16,281 bases of DNA from JBDREF01 sp043820045 (lineage in GTDB: Bacteria; Planctomycetota; Phycisphaerae; Sedimentisphaerales; Anaerobacaceae): positions 1-16,281 of the forward strand of contig JBDREF010000167.1 in NCBI GenBank assembly GCA_043820045.1, written 5' to 3'. Every line of letters starts with the position of its first letter. Within the stretch, counting starts at the first letter, position 1. The notes beneath the pieces were generated by a model. That model saw only the letters and a program-made list of their open reading frames with translations, was not told the DNA's origin and did no database searches. Shown piece after piece: positions 1 to 7,958 of the stretch. The translations under genes were made by a program, and so were the position numbers.

Positions 1-78
1 ATAATGGAAGTTGCTCACCAGGGCGATGCGGGGACAGCATAGCTTTTCCCCGGGTCGGGACAAACCGCAAGCAGATGT
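1..78. other. Downstream flank of module B, no gene seen
   Basis: Non-coding sequence after the TAG of the module B permease. In the transcript sense there is only a weak GGGGA/TCCCC pairing with a 12-base loop (about 31-52) and no U-tract, so no intrinsic terminator can be claimed. No adaptor gene begins here. Confidence 0.5.
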
Positions 79-1383
79 CTATTCATGCCGCAGCGATTCG
101 ATCGGATCCATATTGGCTGCACGATAAGCCGGATACAAGCCGAAGATCACGCCGACCGCTCCACTGATTCCAAACGCCAATATCAATGAAGTGCCGGTAA
201 TTACCGTGGGCATACGGCCGAAGTGTGTTACCATAAACGGTATAAGGGAGCCCAAAGTAATCCCAAGTACCCCTCCGAGAAAAGTCAATAGCAGCGTTTC
301 TGAGAGAAATTGCATAATAATATCACGCTTTCTTGCCCCCAGGGCGCGGCGGATGCCAATCTCGCGGGTCCGCTCGCTTACGGTAGCCAGCATGATGTTC
401 ATGATTCCTATGCCGCCTACAAGAAGTGAAATTGCGGCGATTGAGCCGAGAACGATGCTGAAAATACGCTGCGTTTGCCTGGCCTGCTTTAGCAGCTCCA
501 GCGGAACGATTACCTGATAGTCGTTTTTCTTGTGGAATCGATTAAGCAATGTCTCCAGTGTATCGCGAGTTGCCAGCACCGCGTCTGTCGAGCCCACTTT
601 TACGGTAATCTCCTGCAGTTCGACTCTTTCGACACTCCGCCCACTGCTTCCGCTGTATTGAAACGATGTCTCGCCGAAGCGATTCTTGACCGTAGTCAGC
701 GGGATGTAGATGTTGCCTACGTTGGCGCCGCCCTGATTTTTCGCATCTTTGGTTTCGCCATTGAGACTGTTTGCCGCCGGGCCCGGATTACTGGCGCTGA
801 CTACACCTATTACCCGGTAGTAATCGCCCCTGACTTTCACGTCCTGTCCCAGCGGGTCGTCAAAAACGAACAGTTCATCGACCACTTTCTCGTCAACAAC
901 GCAAACACCCTGCTTGTGGTGAAGGTCCATGCTGCTGAGAAATCGCCCCAACTTTATCTGCGCCGGCGTTATCTCCGGGTACCACGGCACCGTACCGATT
1001 ATTTCGGTGGCAACTTTGCGATTGCGGTACCAAACCTGTTGAGAAAGACGGCGGCTTGGCACTATGACTTCGACGTTCGGTATGCTGTTGCGAAAGCGCT
1101 CGGCGTCGGTGTATGTAAGGCCATATTCCCGCATGCTTTGGTTCTGACTGCTGACGGTTTGTTCTTGAGGAGGCTCCACAGTCTTGATAATGATATTACG
1201 GCTGCCGAGCCGTGCAATTTGGTCCTGCGCCTCGCGGCTTGCACCTTCGCCGATGGCCAGCATGGCAATTACGGAGGACACTCCGAAGATGATGCCCAGC
1301 GCCGTAAGGGTAGAACGCAACTTGTGCATCCACAGGCTTTTTGTGCCCAGCTTCAATGTACGCTTCAAACGAAATAAGAACAT
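79..1383 (-). CDS. MacB-type ABC transporter permease (module B)
   Basis: Inner-membrane permease subunit of a MacB-like (type VII ABC) tripartite exporter, 434 aa. Visible architecture: a short cytoplasmic N-terminus, a first membrane helix near residues 24-42, then a large periplasmic domain (about 45-300) of the MacB_PCD type. Three further helices follow, near 308-332, 358-385 and 398-418, forming the FtsX domain. The family signatures SERTREIGIRRALGA (about 336-350) and the C-terminal YPAYRAANMDPIESLRHE are intact. The ATPase is not fused to it, unlike E. coli MacB, and is encoded by the gene just upstream (27-base gap). The ATG at 1383 is the only good start because an in-frame TAA lies three codons upstream; its Shine-Dalgarno sequence is weak or distant. 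It is the last gene of module B and is closely related to the permease at 4046-5314. Substrate unknown. Confidence 0.93.
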   Translation of the reverse strand: MFLFRLKRTLKLGTKSLWMHKLRSTLTALGIIFGVSSVIAMLAIGEGASREAQDQIARLGSRNIIIKTVEPPQEQTVSSQNQSMREYGLTYTDAERFRNSIPNVEVIVPSRRLSQQVWYRNRKVATEIIGTVPWYPEITPAQIKLGRFLSSMDLHHKQGVCVVDEKVVDELFVFDDPLGQDVKVRGDYYRVIGVVSASNPGPAANSLNGETKDAKNQGGANVGNIYIPLTTVKNRFGETSFQYSGSSGRSVERVELQEITVKVGSTDAVLATRDTLETLLNRFHKKNDYQVIVPLELLKQARQTQRIFSIVLGSIAAISLLVGGIGIMNIMLATVSERTREIGIRRALGARKRDIIMQFLSETLLLTFLGGVLGITLGSLIPFMVTHFGRMPTVITGTSLILAFGISGAVGVIFGLYPAYRAANMDPIESLRHE

Positions 1384-1410
1384 AGTCTGTTACCGTGCAT
1401 CCTTTTCTTG

Positions 1411-2121
1411 TTACTGGCGTTTTATCTGGCCGTCGAAAAGCTCTACGAGTCTGCTGGCTTTATCGGCAATACCCGTGTCGTGTGTGACCACTATGAGAGT
1501 TTTGCCCTTCGCGTGCAAATCCTCGAGAATTTTCAATATTTCGGCGCCACTTTCCGAGTCGAGATTGCCGGTAGGCTCGTCGGCCAGGATAATGAGCGGA
1601 TCGTTTGCCAGGGCTCTGGCTATTGCCACTCGCTGTTGCTGGCCGCCGCTCAGTTCTGAGGGCCGATGCCCGAGTCGTTCGCCGAGTCCCACCATTTTTG
1701 CCAGCTCTATAGCGCGTTCGGCACTTTCACGCTCGGACCAGCCCTGGTAGTACATCGGAACCTCTATGTTCTCAACAACATTAAGCTGGCCGATCAAATT
1801 GAACGATTGAAACACGAAACCTATTCTGGCGCCACGTATCAGCGAAAGCTGATCATCATCGAGCGAGGAGACATTTTGTCCGCCGAGCCAATAGTCTCCG
1901 CTGGTGGGGCGGTCGAGGCAGCCGATCATATTGAGCAAAGTGGATTTCCCTGAGCCGCTCGGACCCATGATTGCCACATATTCGCCGCTGTTGATTGTCA
2001 CGGCGATATTGCGCAGGACCCTCAATTCAACGGCGCCGAGTTCGTAACTCTTGCACAACCGTTCCATCACCAGGATTGGTGTATCGGTGCCAAATTTAAA
2101 GGTTTTGTCCGTCTTCTGCAT
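1411..2121 (-). CDS. MacB/LolD-type ABC transporter ATPase (module B)
   Basis: Cytoplasmic ATP-binding subunit, 236 aa, that would power the permease encoded just downstream. All nucleotide-binding motifs are intact: Walker A GPSGSGKST (53-61), Q-loop Gln105, signature LSGGQ (157-161), Walker B with the catalytic Glu in ILADEPTGNLDS (about 178-189), and switch His214. The LNVVENIEVPMYY stretch after the Q-loop is typical of the MacB/LolD/FtsE branch. The ATG at 2121 has an AAGGA about 10 bases upstream. It lies 69 bases after the TolC-like gene and 27 bases before the permease, so it is the middle gene of module B. It is close in sequence to the module A ATPase (5301-6026), which supports a module duplication. 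Confidence 0.95.
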   Translation of the reverse strand: MQKTDKTFKFGTDTPILVMERLCKSYELGAVELRVLRNIAVTINSGEYVAIMGPSGSGKSTLLNMIGCLDRPTSGDYWLGGQNVSSLDDDQLSLIRGARIGFVFQSFNLIGQLNVVENIEVPMYYQGWSERESAERAIELAKMVGLGERLGHRPSELSGGQQQRVAIARALANDPLIILADEPTGNLDSESGAEILKILEDLHAKGKTLIVVTHDTGIADKASRLVELFDGQIKRQ

Positions 2122-2190
2122 CCCCGGGTTGTCCTTAATCTGTTCTTGATAGGCCTCTTCGATTGGCCGATGTCCCGTGTTCCAGGCCTG

Positions 2191-3810
2191 TCACTTTGCC
2201 TGTTCTTCCCACATCCCATCCGGCCTGACCTGCAGGATGCCGATGTCACGGAAAAAGTTCAGTTTTGCAATCGCATGGGACACCAGAGCCGACGTCACGT
2301 TATTCTGTGCCTGCAACAAATCATCCTGCGATTCCAGATAGTCCCTTGCGTTCATTCTCCCGGCTTCCCACAATATTGGCGAGACCCCGACCCGCACCCT
2401 GGCCAGCCCCAGGGCCTTTTGTTGTGTACGGTATGACTCGGCTTCCTCCCGCAGTTTTCGATATGCGTCGCGTACGTTGAGTTTGACCCCATCCAAGTCA
2501 TTGTCGTATTCACGCCTTTTCTGTTCCAACGTTATTAAGGCTTCGCGATACGCATTTCGTTCGGCTTTTCGATCCAAAGGAAGGTCCGATTCGAGGCCGA
2601 GTGAATAAGAGCCGTTGTGGAATTGCAGTCTTTCGAAGGCGGTATCCGGAGTTGAGCCTACGTTCGCGCTGCCGATGAGATTCAGTTCCACACCGAGATT
2701 GTCAGCGGCCACGATGACTTTACGTTCGGCGTCCTCAACCGCATCAAGACTGTTCGCCAAATCCAGGCGTTGGGCCAACGCCGTTTCAATAGCCGTGCCC
2801 AGCTCATAATCGGGCTCAACTATTCCAATCTCTGCCATGGCCTTCAGTTCGTTCTGATCCAGCTCTATGTCGGCATCGGTCGGCAACGACAACCTTATCT
2901 TGAAGGTATCGAGCTGCTGTTCATAGCGTTGCTGGGCACGTGTGAGGCTGTCTCGTGCAAGCAGCTCGCTCTGCTCGGCCTGGTCCACCTGAAACTGTGG
3001 AGTGACGCCCTCATTGGCCTCCATCTCCAGGCGCTCCCTCAACTTTACCTTGCTTTCATAACTGTTCTGGGCGTTGGTCACGGCGTCTCGCTGCTGCAAA
3101 ACACGGTAATAGTCGTCCACAATCGAGACCACGAATGTCTTGCGATAGCGGCTGAACGAGCGTATCTGATATAAGGCATTGCGCTCGGCTTGCGTCATAT
3201 TCTCCTGAACGACTTTCCTGCCTCTGCCACGGAGCAGCGGCTGAGTCACGCTGGCGCTCAGGACCGAGCCGAGCGAAGTGCGCGGATCCCCGGTCAGGAA
3301 ACGGGCCCAGTCGATAGCAATACTCGTGCTTATCCTTGCTCCATCGGCCAGCAACTGGTCAAAACCTGTCTCCGCGTCATAGCCGATATCTTCATCTGAA
3401 CTGTCTCTTGCGTAGCTGGCGTCAATCGTGCCGAACCATTGTCGCGCGAACCGATGGCGGGCCAGCGTCAGATCCAGTGCTGAAAGGTAAAGCTGTTCTT
3501 TTTGTCTCAGGTAGTCTCTGTTCTGAGCCGTGGCCACGGCGATAGACTGAGCAAGGCTGATAGTACCTGTGGGAGGGGCGGCTTTCTCGACCTGGAGGTC
3601 GTTCGGTGAGGCTGGGATGTTGCTGTCGCTGACCATGTAATTGGCCTTATGGCCGAACCCGTCCTGCCATTTGTCCTCGATAATCTGATAGACTTCCTTG
3701 TCAGCCTCAGCTTTGTACTGCTCCGGACTGCACGCGCCGGCAATACCCAGGGCAACAGCGACGCCCAGCATCCAGAATAATGCCGTCTCAGCCCGAAACC
3801 TGCGAACCAT
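2191..3810 (-). CDS. TolC-family outer-membrane efflux protein (module B)
   Basis: Outer-membrane channel subunit of the TolC/OEP family, about 539 aa. After the N-terminus it is mostly long, charged, Gln/Ala/Leu-rich helices with the internal two-fold repeat expected of the family. Examples are the SLAQSIAVATAQNRDYLRQ and TAIETALAQRLDLANSLD helices, each opening a repeat, and the DDLLQAQNNVTSALVSHAIAKL helix near the C-terminus. The frame is open back to 3891, but I chose the ATG at 3810. It has GGAG six bases upstream and is followed by a basic plus hydrophobic signal segment (about residues 4-26) ending at Cys27 (IAGAC). This is a lipobox-like site with Ala rather than Leu at -3, so the protein is probably lipidated. 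The segment after it, AEADKEVYQII, recurs in the module A paralogue. It has its own promoter upstream, and no adaptor gene sits between it and the ATPase. Confidence 0.9.
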   Translation of the reverse strand: MVRRFRAETALFWMLGVAVALGIAGACSPEQYKAEADKEVYQIIEDKWQDGFGHKANYMVSDSNIPASPNDLQVEKAAPPTGTISLAQSIAVATAQNRDYLRQKEQLYLSALDLTLARHRFARQWFGTIDASYARDSSDEDIGYDAETGFDQLLADGARISTSIAIDWARFLTGDPRTSLGSVLSASVTQPLLRGRGRKVVQENMTQAERNALYQIRSFSRYRKTFVVSIVDDYYRVLQQRDAVTNAQNSYESKVKLRERLEMEANEGVTPQFQVDQAEQSELLARDSLTRAQQRYEQQLDTFKIRLSLPTDADIELDQNELKAMAEIGIVEPDYELGTAIETALAQRLDLANSLDAVEDAERKVIVAADNLGVELNLIGSANVGSTPDTAFERLQFHNGSYSLGLESDLPLDRKAERNAYREALITLEQKRREYDNDLDGVKLNVRDAYRKLREEAESYRTQQKALGLARVRVGVSPILWEAGRMNARDYLESQDDLLQAQNNVTSALVSHAIAKLNFFRDIGILQVRPDGMWEEQAK

Positions 3811-3816
3811 AAGAAT

Positions 3817-3820
3817 CTCC
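3817..3820 (-). promoter_or_regulatory. Ribosome binding site deciding the module B TolC start
   Basis: GGAG on the minus strand, six bases before the ATG at 3810. It supports that ATG over the upstream in-frame start at 3891, which would lie at or just upstream of the predicted transcription start. Confidence 0.65.
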
Positions 3821-3903
3821 ACTGACTTTATTGGCTCTTGAATAACAGCACCCCTGTTTGTTTCTGCACCAACACGGGACCTAAACTGCAAAGGCTCGGA
3901 GCC

Positions 3904-3932
3904 ATTATACCAAAGGAGAGTGGCTGATTCAA
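3904..3932 (-). promoter_or_regulatory. Sigma-70-type promoter of module B
   Basis: Reading the minus strand, TTGAAT (3932-3927) is followed after exactly 17 bases by a perfect TATAAT (3909-3904). The predicted start of transcription is near 3897, giving a leader of about 87 bases. A small palindrome GGCTCCGAGCC (3893-3903) lies right behind the -10 box, over the start site, and could be an operator. This promoter means module B can be expressed separately from module A. Confidence 0.7.
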
Positions 3933-4023
3933 TCTTTACTTTCCCGGCAGCAAACGCCCGGGCAATAACGACTTAGGCTTCAGTAGCCCAGGGGGCTGGG
4001 AAGGACGATGGGATACCGCTTTC

Positions 4024-4040
4024 AAAAAGGCCGTATCGGC
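4024..4040 (-). terminator. Possible weak intrinsic terminator after module A
   Basis: Six bases after the TAA of the module A permease, the minus strand reads GCCG-ATA-CGGC followed by CTTTTT. The stem is only 4 bp, so it would be a weak or partial terminator at best. Further towards module B are short GC pairings (CCCAG/CTGGG near 3988-4001) without a U-tract. Confidence 0.3.
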
Positions 4041-4045
4041 ACGAA

Positions 4046-5314
4046 TTATTCATGCCTCAAGGCTACTATCGGGTCTACCTTGGCCGCGTGTACGGCAGGA
4101 TATAATCCGAAGAGAATGCCGATAGTCATGCTGATCAACAGCGGTACCAGGATTCCTTTCAAGGTCATCACCGTGATCATCCCGGAGAAGTACGTAATCA
4201 GAAACGGTATGAGGGCACCCATGCCCAGGCCGATGAGGCCTCCCATAGTCGAGAGAACCACGGTTTCGATAAGGAACTGATAGACGATCTGTCTTCGCTT
4301 GGCGCCGATAGCGCGCCTGATTCCTATCTCGCGCGTGCGTTCCGTTACCGAGGCCAACATGATATTCATAATTCCGATTCCACCGACCAGAAGGCTGATT
4401 CCGGCGATAGACCCAAGCACGATATTGAACCTTCGTTTCATTGACTCGGCCTGCTTGAGCAATGCCAGGGGAACGCTCACGACGTAGTCCTTTTTCTTGT
4501 GAGTCTGTTGCAGCATTCTTTCGATGCCCGCTGCCAGGGCCTCAACCTTCTTTGGATCGTCCGCCTGAACAATCATCTGATGGAGTTCCACCATTTCCCG
4601 TTCGTCTCCACCCGAAGTACGCTTCGTGACGACGTCGCCGAAATATAGGCGTGACACCTCAATGGGAATATAAGCATCTACTTCCTGATCCGGTATTTGA
4701 ATGCTTCCGGCTTGTCCGCTTTCGCTCTTGACGATGCCGACAACCTCGAATAGGTCGCTTCCGATAAGGACTGTCTGGCCTATGGTGCTCTCGGTAGCCA
4801 GGATTTTGCGGGCCCCGAATTCTGTCAGAACCGCCACGGGGGCTTTCTTCTCGTGATCGGACGTCAGAAGCACGCGGCCGGCAAGAACCTCCCGGGGCAC
4901 AAGCTCGAACCATTCATGCGTGGTTCCCACAATCCGCAACTCCATTACCCTTGAGCGCAGGCGCGAGTCCTTTCGTGTCAACTTCACCGGCGCGGCTTTG
5001 TGGATGTTTCTGAAGCTTCCGGCTACCTTGCGATAATCTTCGTAGGTCAGGCCATAGATGCTCATGTGCGAATGCTGAGTGCTTGTGGCTTCTTCTTCCG
5101 CCGATTTCATCGACGAGATTATTATATTGTTACTGCCGAGTTTCTTGATCTGCTCGAGAGCCTCTTTACTGGCGCCCTCTCCCACGGACAGCATAGCCAC
5201 GACGCTGCCGACTCCGAATACCACGCCCAGCATCGTCAGGAACGACCGCAGCTTGTGAAGCAGCAGGTTCTCGATACCGAGCCATATATTCCGTGCGATC
5301 CTAGTTTGCCTCAT
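4046..5314 (-). CDS. MacB-type ABC transporter permease (module A)
   Basis: Inner-membrane permease, 422 aa, of the module A exporter. It has the same layout as its module B paralogue: a membrane helix near 24-42, a MacB_PCD-type periplasmic domain (about 45-290), then three helices near 297-321, 347-376 and 386-406. The signature TERTREIGIRRAIGAKRRQI (about 324-343) and the C-terminal YPAVHAAKVDPIVALRHE are complete. The start codon overlaps the end of the ATPase gene by 14 bases, indicating translational coupling and a fixed partnership. Even the periplasmic STQ/SSQ...M..YGLTY segment (about 77-91) is shared with the module B permease. The main differences are in the outer half of the periplasmic domain, where substrate or adaptor contacts would be expected. 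Confidence 0.93.
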   Translation of the reverse strand: MRQTRIARNIWLGIENLLLHKLRSFLTMLGVVFGVGSVVAMLSVGEGASKEALEQIKKLGSNNIIISSMKSAEEEATSTQHSHMSIYGLTYEDYRKVAGSFRNIHKAAPVKLTRKDSRLRSRVMELRIVGTTHEWFELVPREVLAGRVLLTSDHEKKAPVAVLTEFGARKILATESTIGQTVLIGSDLFEVVGIVKSESGQAGSIQIPDQEVDAYIPIEVSRLYFGDVVTKRTSGGDEREMVELHQMIVQADDPKKVEALAAGIERMLQQTHKKKDYVVSVPLALLKQAESMKRRFNIVLGSIAGISLLVGGIGIMNIMLASVTERTREIGIRRAIGAKRRQIVYQFLIETVVLSTMGGLIGLGMGALIPFLITYFSGMITVMTLKGILVPLLISMTIGILFGLYPAVHAAKVDPIVALRHE

Positions 5315-6026
5315 CGGAATCTCCTTCGATTCTGTCGATCAGGCCATCCAGCATGTGCAGCCTGTGTTGAGCATGCTCCGCGATGGCAGGTTCATGCGTC
5401 ACAATAATTATAGTTTTACCGAGCTTGTTCAGTTTTATCAGCAGTTCCAGGATTTGTTCGCCTGTGGTTGAATCCAGATTTCCTGTTGGCTCGTCCGCAA
5501 AAATGACTTGCGGATCATTAGACAGCGCCCTGGCAATCGCCACCCTCTGCATTTGGCCGCCGGAAAGCTCCGTGGGCCGGTGACCCAACCTGTCTGCCAG
5601 TCCGACTTGTTCGGCAAGCTCCCGCGCGCGTTCTTCGCTCTCCCTGGCGTCCCAGCCCAGATAGTAGAGTGGAAGCTCGATATTTCTTTGGACGGTTAGT
5701 TGGGGTATCAGGTTAAAACTCTGGAATACGAAGCCCAGATACCTGAGCCGAAACTCGCTGAGGGAGTCGTCATTGAGCCCGCTGACGTCCTGGCCGTCAA
5801 GGTAATAGGAACCTGATGTCAACCGATCGAGGCATCCGAGAATATTCATCATGGTGCTTTTGCCGGAACCGCTCGGGCCCATAATCGCCCAAAAACTGCC
5901 CTTCTTGAATGCGATGTCCACACCGGCAAGAGCTTTGACCTGCTCGGTTCCCATTTGGTATATCTTGCGCGCTTCGACGAGCCTGATGATTTCCTGATGG
6001 TTGCTGGGCTGGGCTTGCTTACCCAT
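5301..6026 (-). CDS. MacB/LolD-type ABC transporter ATPase (module A)
   Basis: Cytoplasmic ATPase subunit, 241 aa. Motifs: Walker A GPSGSGKST (50-58), Q-loop Gln102, signature LSGGQ (154-158), Walker B/catalytic Glu in FADEPTGNLDS (about 176-186), switch His211. Nothing needed for ATP hydrolysis is missing. Its ATG directly follows the TAG of the adaptor gene, with an AGGA Shine-Dalgarno inside the adaptor's 3' end. Its own end overlaps the permease start by 14 bases, so adaptor, ATPase and permease are tightly coupled. A short acidic C-terminal tail (EGDSDEAN) is the main difference from the module B ATPase. Confidence 0.95.
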   Translation of the reverse strand: MGKQAQPSNHQEIIRLVEARKIYQMGTEQVKALAGVDIAFKKGSFWAIMGPSGSGKSTMMNILGCLDRLTSGSYYLDGQDVSGLNDDSLSEFRLRYLGFVFQSFNLIPQLTVQRNIELPLYYLGWDARESEERARELAEQVGLADRLGHRPTELSGGQMQRVAIARALSNDPQVIFADEPTGNLDSTTGEQILELLIKLNKLGKTIIIVTHEPAIAEHAQHRLHMLDGLIDRIEGDSDEAN

Positions 6027-7958
6027 CTACTGGTTCCTTTCCGATTGCCGCGGTTCCTGGCCCGCTCCTTGCCCCTGACCCGCTCCCTGTCCCCGGCCGC
6101 CTCCTTGTCTCTGGCCACCTCCCTGCCGGGACCCTCCGCCCTGGAAACCCTGCCTCAATTTCTCTCGTTCCTCAGGCGACATGCTCTCGAATCGTTTACG
6201 CATTTCCTCCCTCTGCTCAGGAGTCATGTTCCCGGGCGGCCTGCCCCCGCCTGGTCCTTCCTGTCCCGGAATGCCGCTTTCGGGCCCAATCGACCGCTCT
6301 CGTCCTTCCTGCGGCGGACCGGAGGGTCCTACCGGTCCGGCTCCGTTGGCTTCTTCGAGCTTGCGGTTTACCCTGTCCGTCATGGAGTCTGAGCCGGCGG
6401 GCGAATCATCTATCGAACCGGCACCCTCCGTGCGTGCGCCGGACTCCATGGTCGCGGATCTCAATGGAGGAGTCATCAAGACAACCTCTCCCCCCTCGAT
6501 ACCGCTGACGACTCTGATCATCCGATTATCGTCCAGGCCGACTTCGACTTTCCGCTCTTCGATGGCTCCGTTCTTAATGATGTAAACCGTAGATTGTCCT
6601 GCGACCCGCAGCACCGCCTGAATCGGGATATACACTGTATCCTCATACTGCGCAACGATTATCTCGGCCTTGCAGCTCATTCCCGTACGCAGCGCGTTGT
6701 CGCTGTCTTCCAGGAGTATGTCTGTCGGGTATATCTTCAGGTCAGGGTTCATAAACTGGCTTCGGGCGTCCGGCAGAGGCGCAATGGTAGCCACACGGCC
6801 GAGAAACTTCTTTCCTGCCAGAGCGTCGACCGTTATGACGGCGGGAAGCCCCCTCCTGACTTTTTCAAGACTCGTTTCGTGAATATCCACCTGGGCCTTC
6901 ATCGCGGTTGCGGTTGGCAGATTTATCAATTCCTGCCGTTCCGTGACCTCGACACCGACGTCCATTGGCTCTCGACGGTCGAAGGGGCTGCGTCTTCCGC
7001 CTGAGCTGGTTGCATAAACCACCATTCCGTCCTGAGGGGCGTATATCGTTGTCTTCGAGAGCTGATCCTCGATCTTCTTGAGCTTTTCCTGCTGCCGCCT
7101 ATTCTCAAGTTCTTTGGCTCTCAAGTCTGCTTTCGCCTGAACGACATTGGCCGAGGCTTTTCGTTCCGTGCGCTCCAAAGCCATCTCGGCCTGGTTGACA
7201 TCGCTGGTCAACTGCTCGATCTGACGATGGTAGGTGTAATTCTCCAGCAGATCGAGATTGCTCCTGGCCACATCCCGCTCAAGCTTTCTGCGTTGTACTG
7301 AGAGTTTGTCCGCAAGATACTCGGTCTCCGAAAGATATTTCTCCTCATACAGCCTCTTGGACCAATCATTCACGTCCTCAGCACGTTTCAGATCCTCTTC
7401 GGACAGACGGATCCTGGCCCCGAGTTCGTTGACATCTTTGGGGAAAAACCCGTCCACATATTGCTGCAGATCCTGCTGGGCGAACTTGAGCGTAAGCTTG
7501 GCCACGTCGATATCGCTCTTGGCCTGGTTCTCGATGACGGCAAGGTCCTCGTTGGCGCCGATGTAAGAGGCCTCTGCCCTCTGGACCGCGATGTCCTGGT
7601 CGATGATTCTGTCGTTGAGGGTGCTGGCGTCCAGTTCTACCAGCAAATCTCCCGCCTTGACATAACTGCCGTCCGGTACGAGGCTGATAATGGACGTTCT
7701 TCCCTCGACGTCGTTTCGTAGAGTGATCTGTTGCTGGGGGCTAATGGTACCGGATTCCAGCACGCTTATGGTCAGAGGGCCCCGCACGGCAACGAAGGTG
7801 GCATACTCACTCATCGGGTCCTCACCGCCGCGGACTACTTTGAACCAGCCGAAGGTCAAGGCGACCGCCGCCACCACAACAATTATGCCGAGTGTCCTAA
7901 GGGGCCTGGGCCCGGCACCACTATTCCTTGTCCTGCTGTTATCACTGCTTTTCGACAT
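6027..7958 (-). CDS. Periplasmic adaptor (HlyD/MacA-type membrane fusion protein) with Gly/Gln-rich tail
   Basis: Membrane fusion protein, about 643 aa, linking the MacB-type pump to the TolC channel. It has an N-terminal membrane anchor (about 22-40) rather than a lipobox. A first lipoyl half-motif follows (about 68-112, with VPDGSYVKAGDLLVELD). Next come a long alpha-helical hairpin, rich in Glu, Gln and Arg (about 113-302), the second lipoyl half (TTIYAPQDGMVVY, about 303-315), and beta-barrel/membrane-proximal domains to about 500. The remaining 140 residues are unusual: a disordered Pro/Gly/Ser linker, a charged helix with two related units (MTPEQREEMRKRFE and MSPEEREKLRQGF, about 578-605), then a Gly/Gln/Arg-rich end. 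The frame is open up to a TTG at 7964, but GGAGG nine bases before the ATG at 7958 favours that start. It overlaps the upstream TolC gene by 17 bases. Confidence 0.92.
   Translation of the reverse strand: MSKSSDNSRTRNSGAGPRPLRTLGIIVVVAAVALTFGWFKVVRGGEDPMSEYATFVAVRGPLTISVLESGTISPQQQITLRNDVEGRTSIISLVPDGSYVKAGDLLVELDASTLNDRIIDQDIAVQRAEASYIGANEDLAVIENQAKSDIDVAKLTLKFAQQDLQQYVDGFFPKDVNELGARIRLSEEDLKRAEDVNDWSKRLYEEKYLSETEYLADKLSVQRRKLERDVARSNLDLLENYTYHRQIEQLTSDVNQAEMALERTERKASANVVQAKADLRAKELENRRQQEKLKKIEDQLSKTTIYAPQDGMVVYATSSGGRRSPFDRREPMDVGVEVTERQELINLPTATAMKAQVDIHETSLEKVRRGLPAVITVDALAGKKFLGRVATIAPLPDARSQFMNPDLKIYPTDILLEDSDNALRTGMSCKAEIIVAQYEDTVYIPIQAVLRVAGQSTVYIIKNGAIEERKVEVGLDDNRMIRVVSGIEGGEVVLMTPPLRSATMESGARTEGAGSIDDSPAGSDSMTDRVNRKLEEANGAGPVGPSGPPQEGRERSIGPESGIPGQEGPGGGRPPGNMTPEQREEMRKRFESMSPEEREKLRQGFQGGGSRQGGGQRQGGGRGQGAGQGQGAGQEPRQSERNQ

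Noticed and set aside
532..1377. 281-codon plus-strand open frame
   Set aside because: It lies entirely opposite the MacB-type permease, whose protein is unmistakable; the frame has no recognisable domain and is a shadow.
79..2121. Naming the pump genes macA/macB
   Set aside because: E. coli MacB is a single fused ATPase-permease protein; here the two are separate genes and the substrate is unknown, so no symbol was given.
6060..6180. Low-complexity end of the adaptor as a frameshift artefact
   Set aside because: The frame runs smoothly to a TAG that directly abuts the ATPase start codon with a proper ribosome binding site, as expected for a real, coupled gene end.
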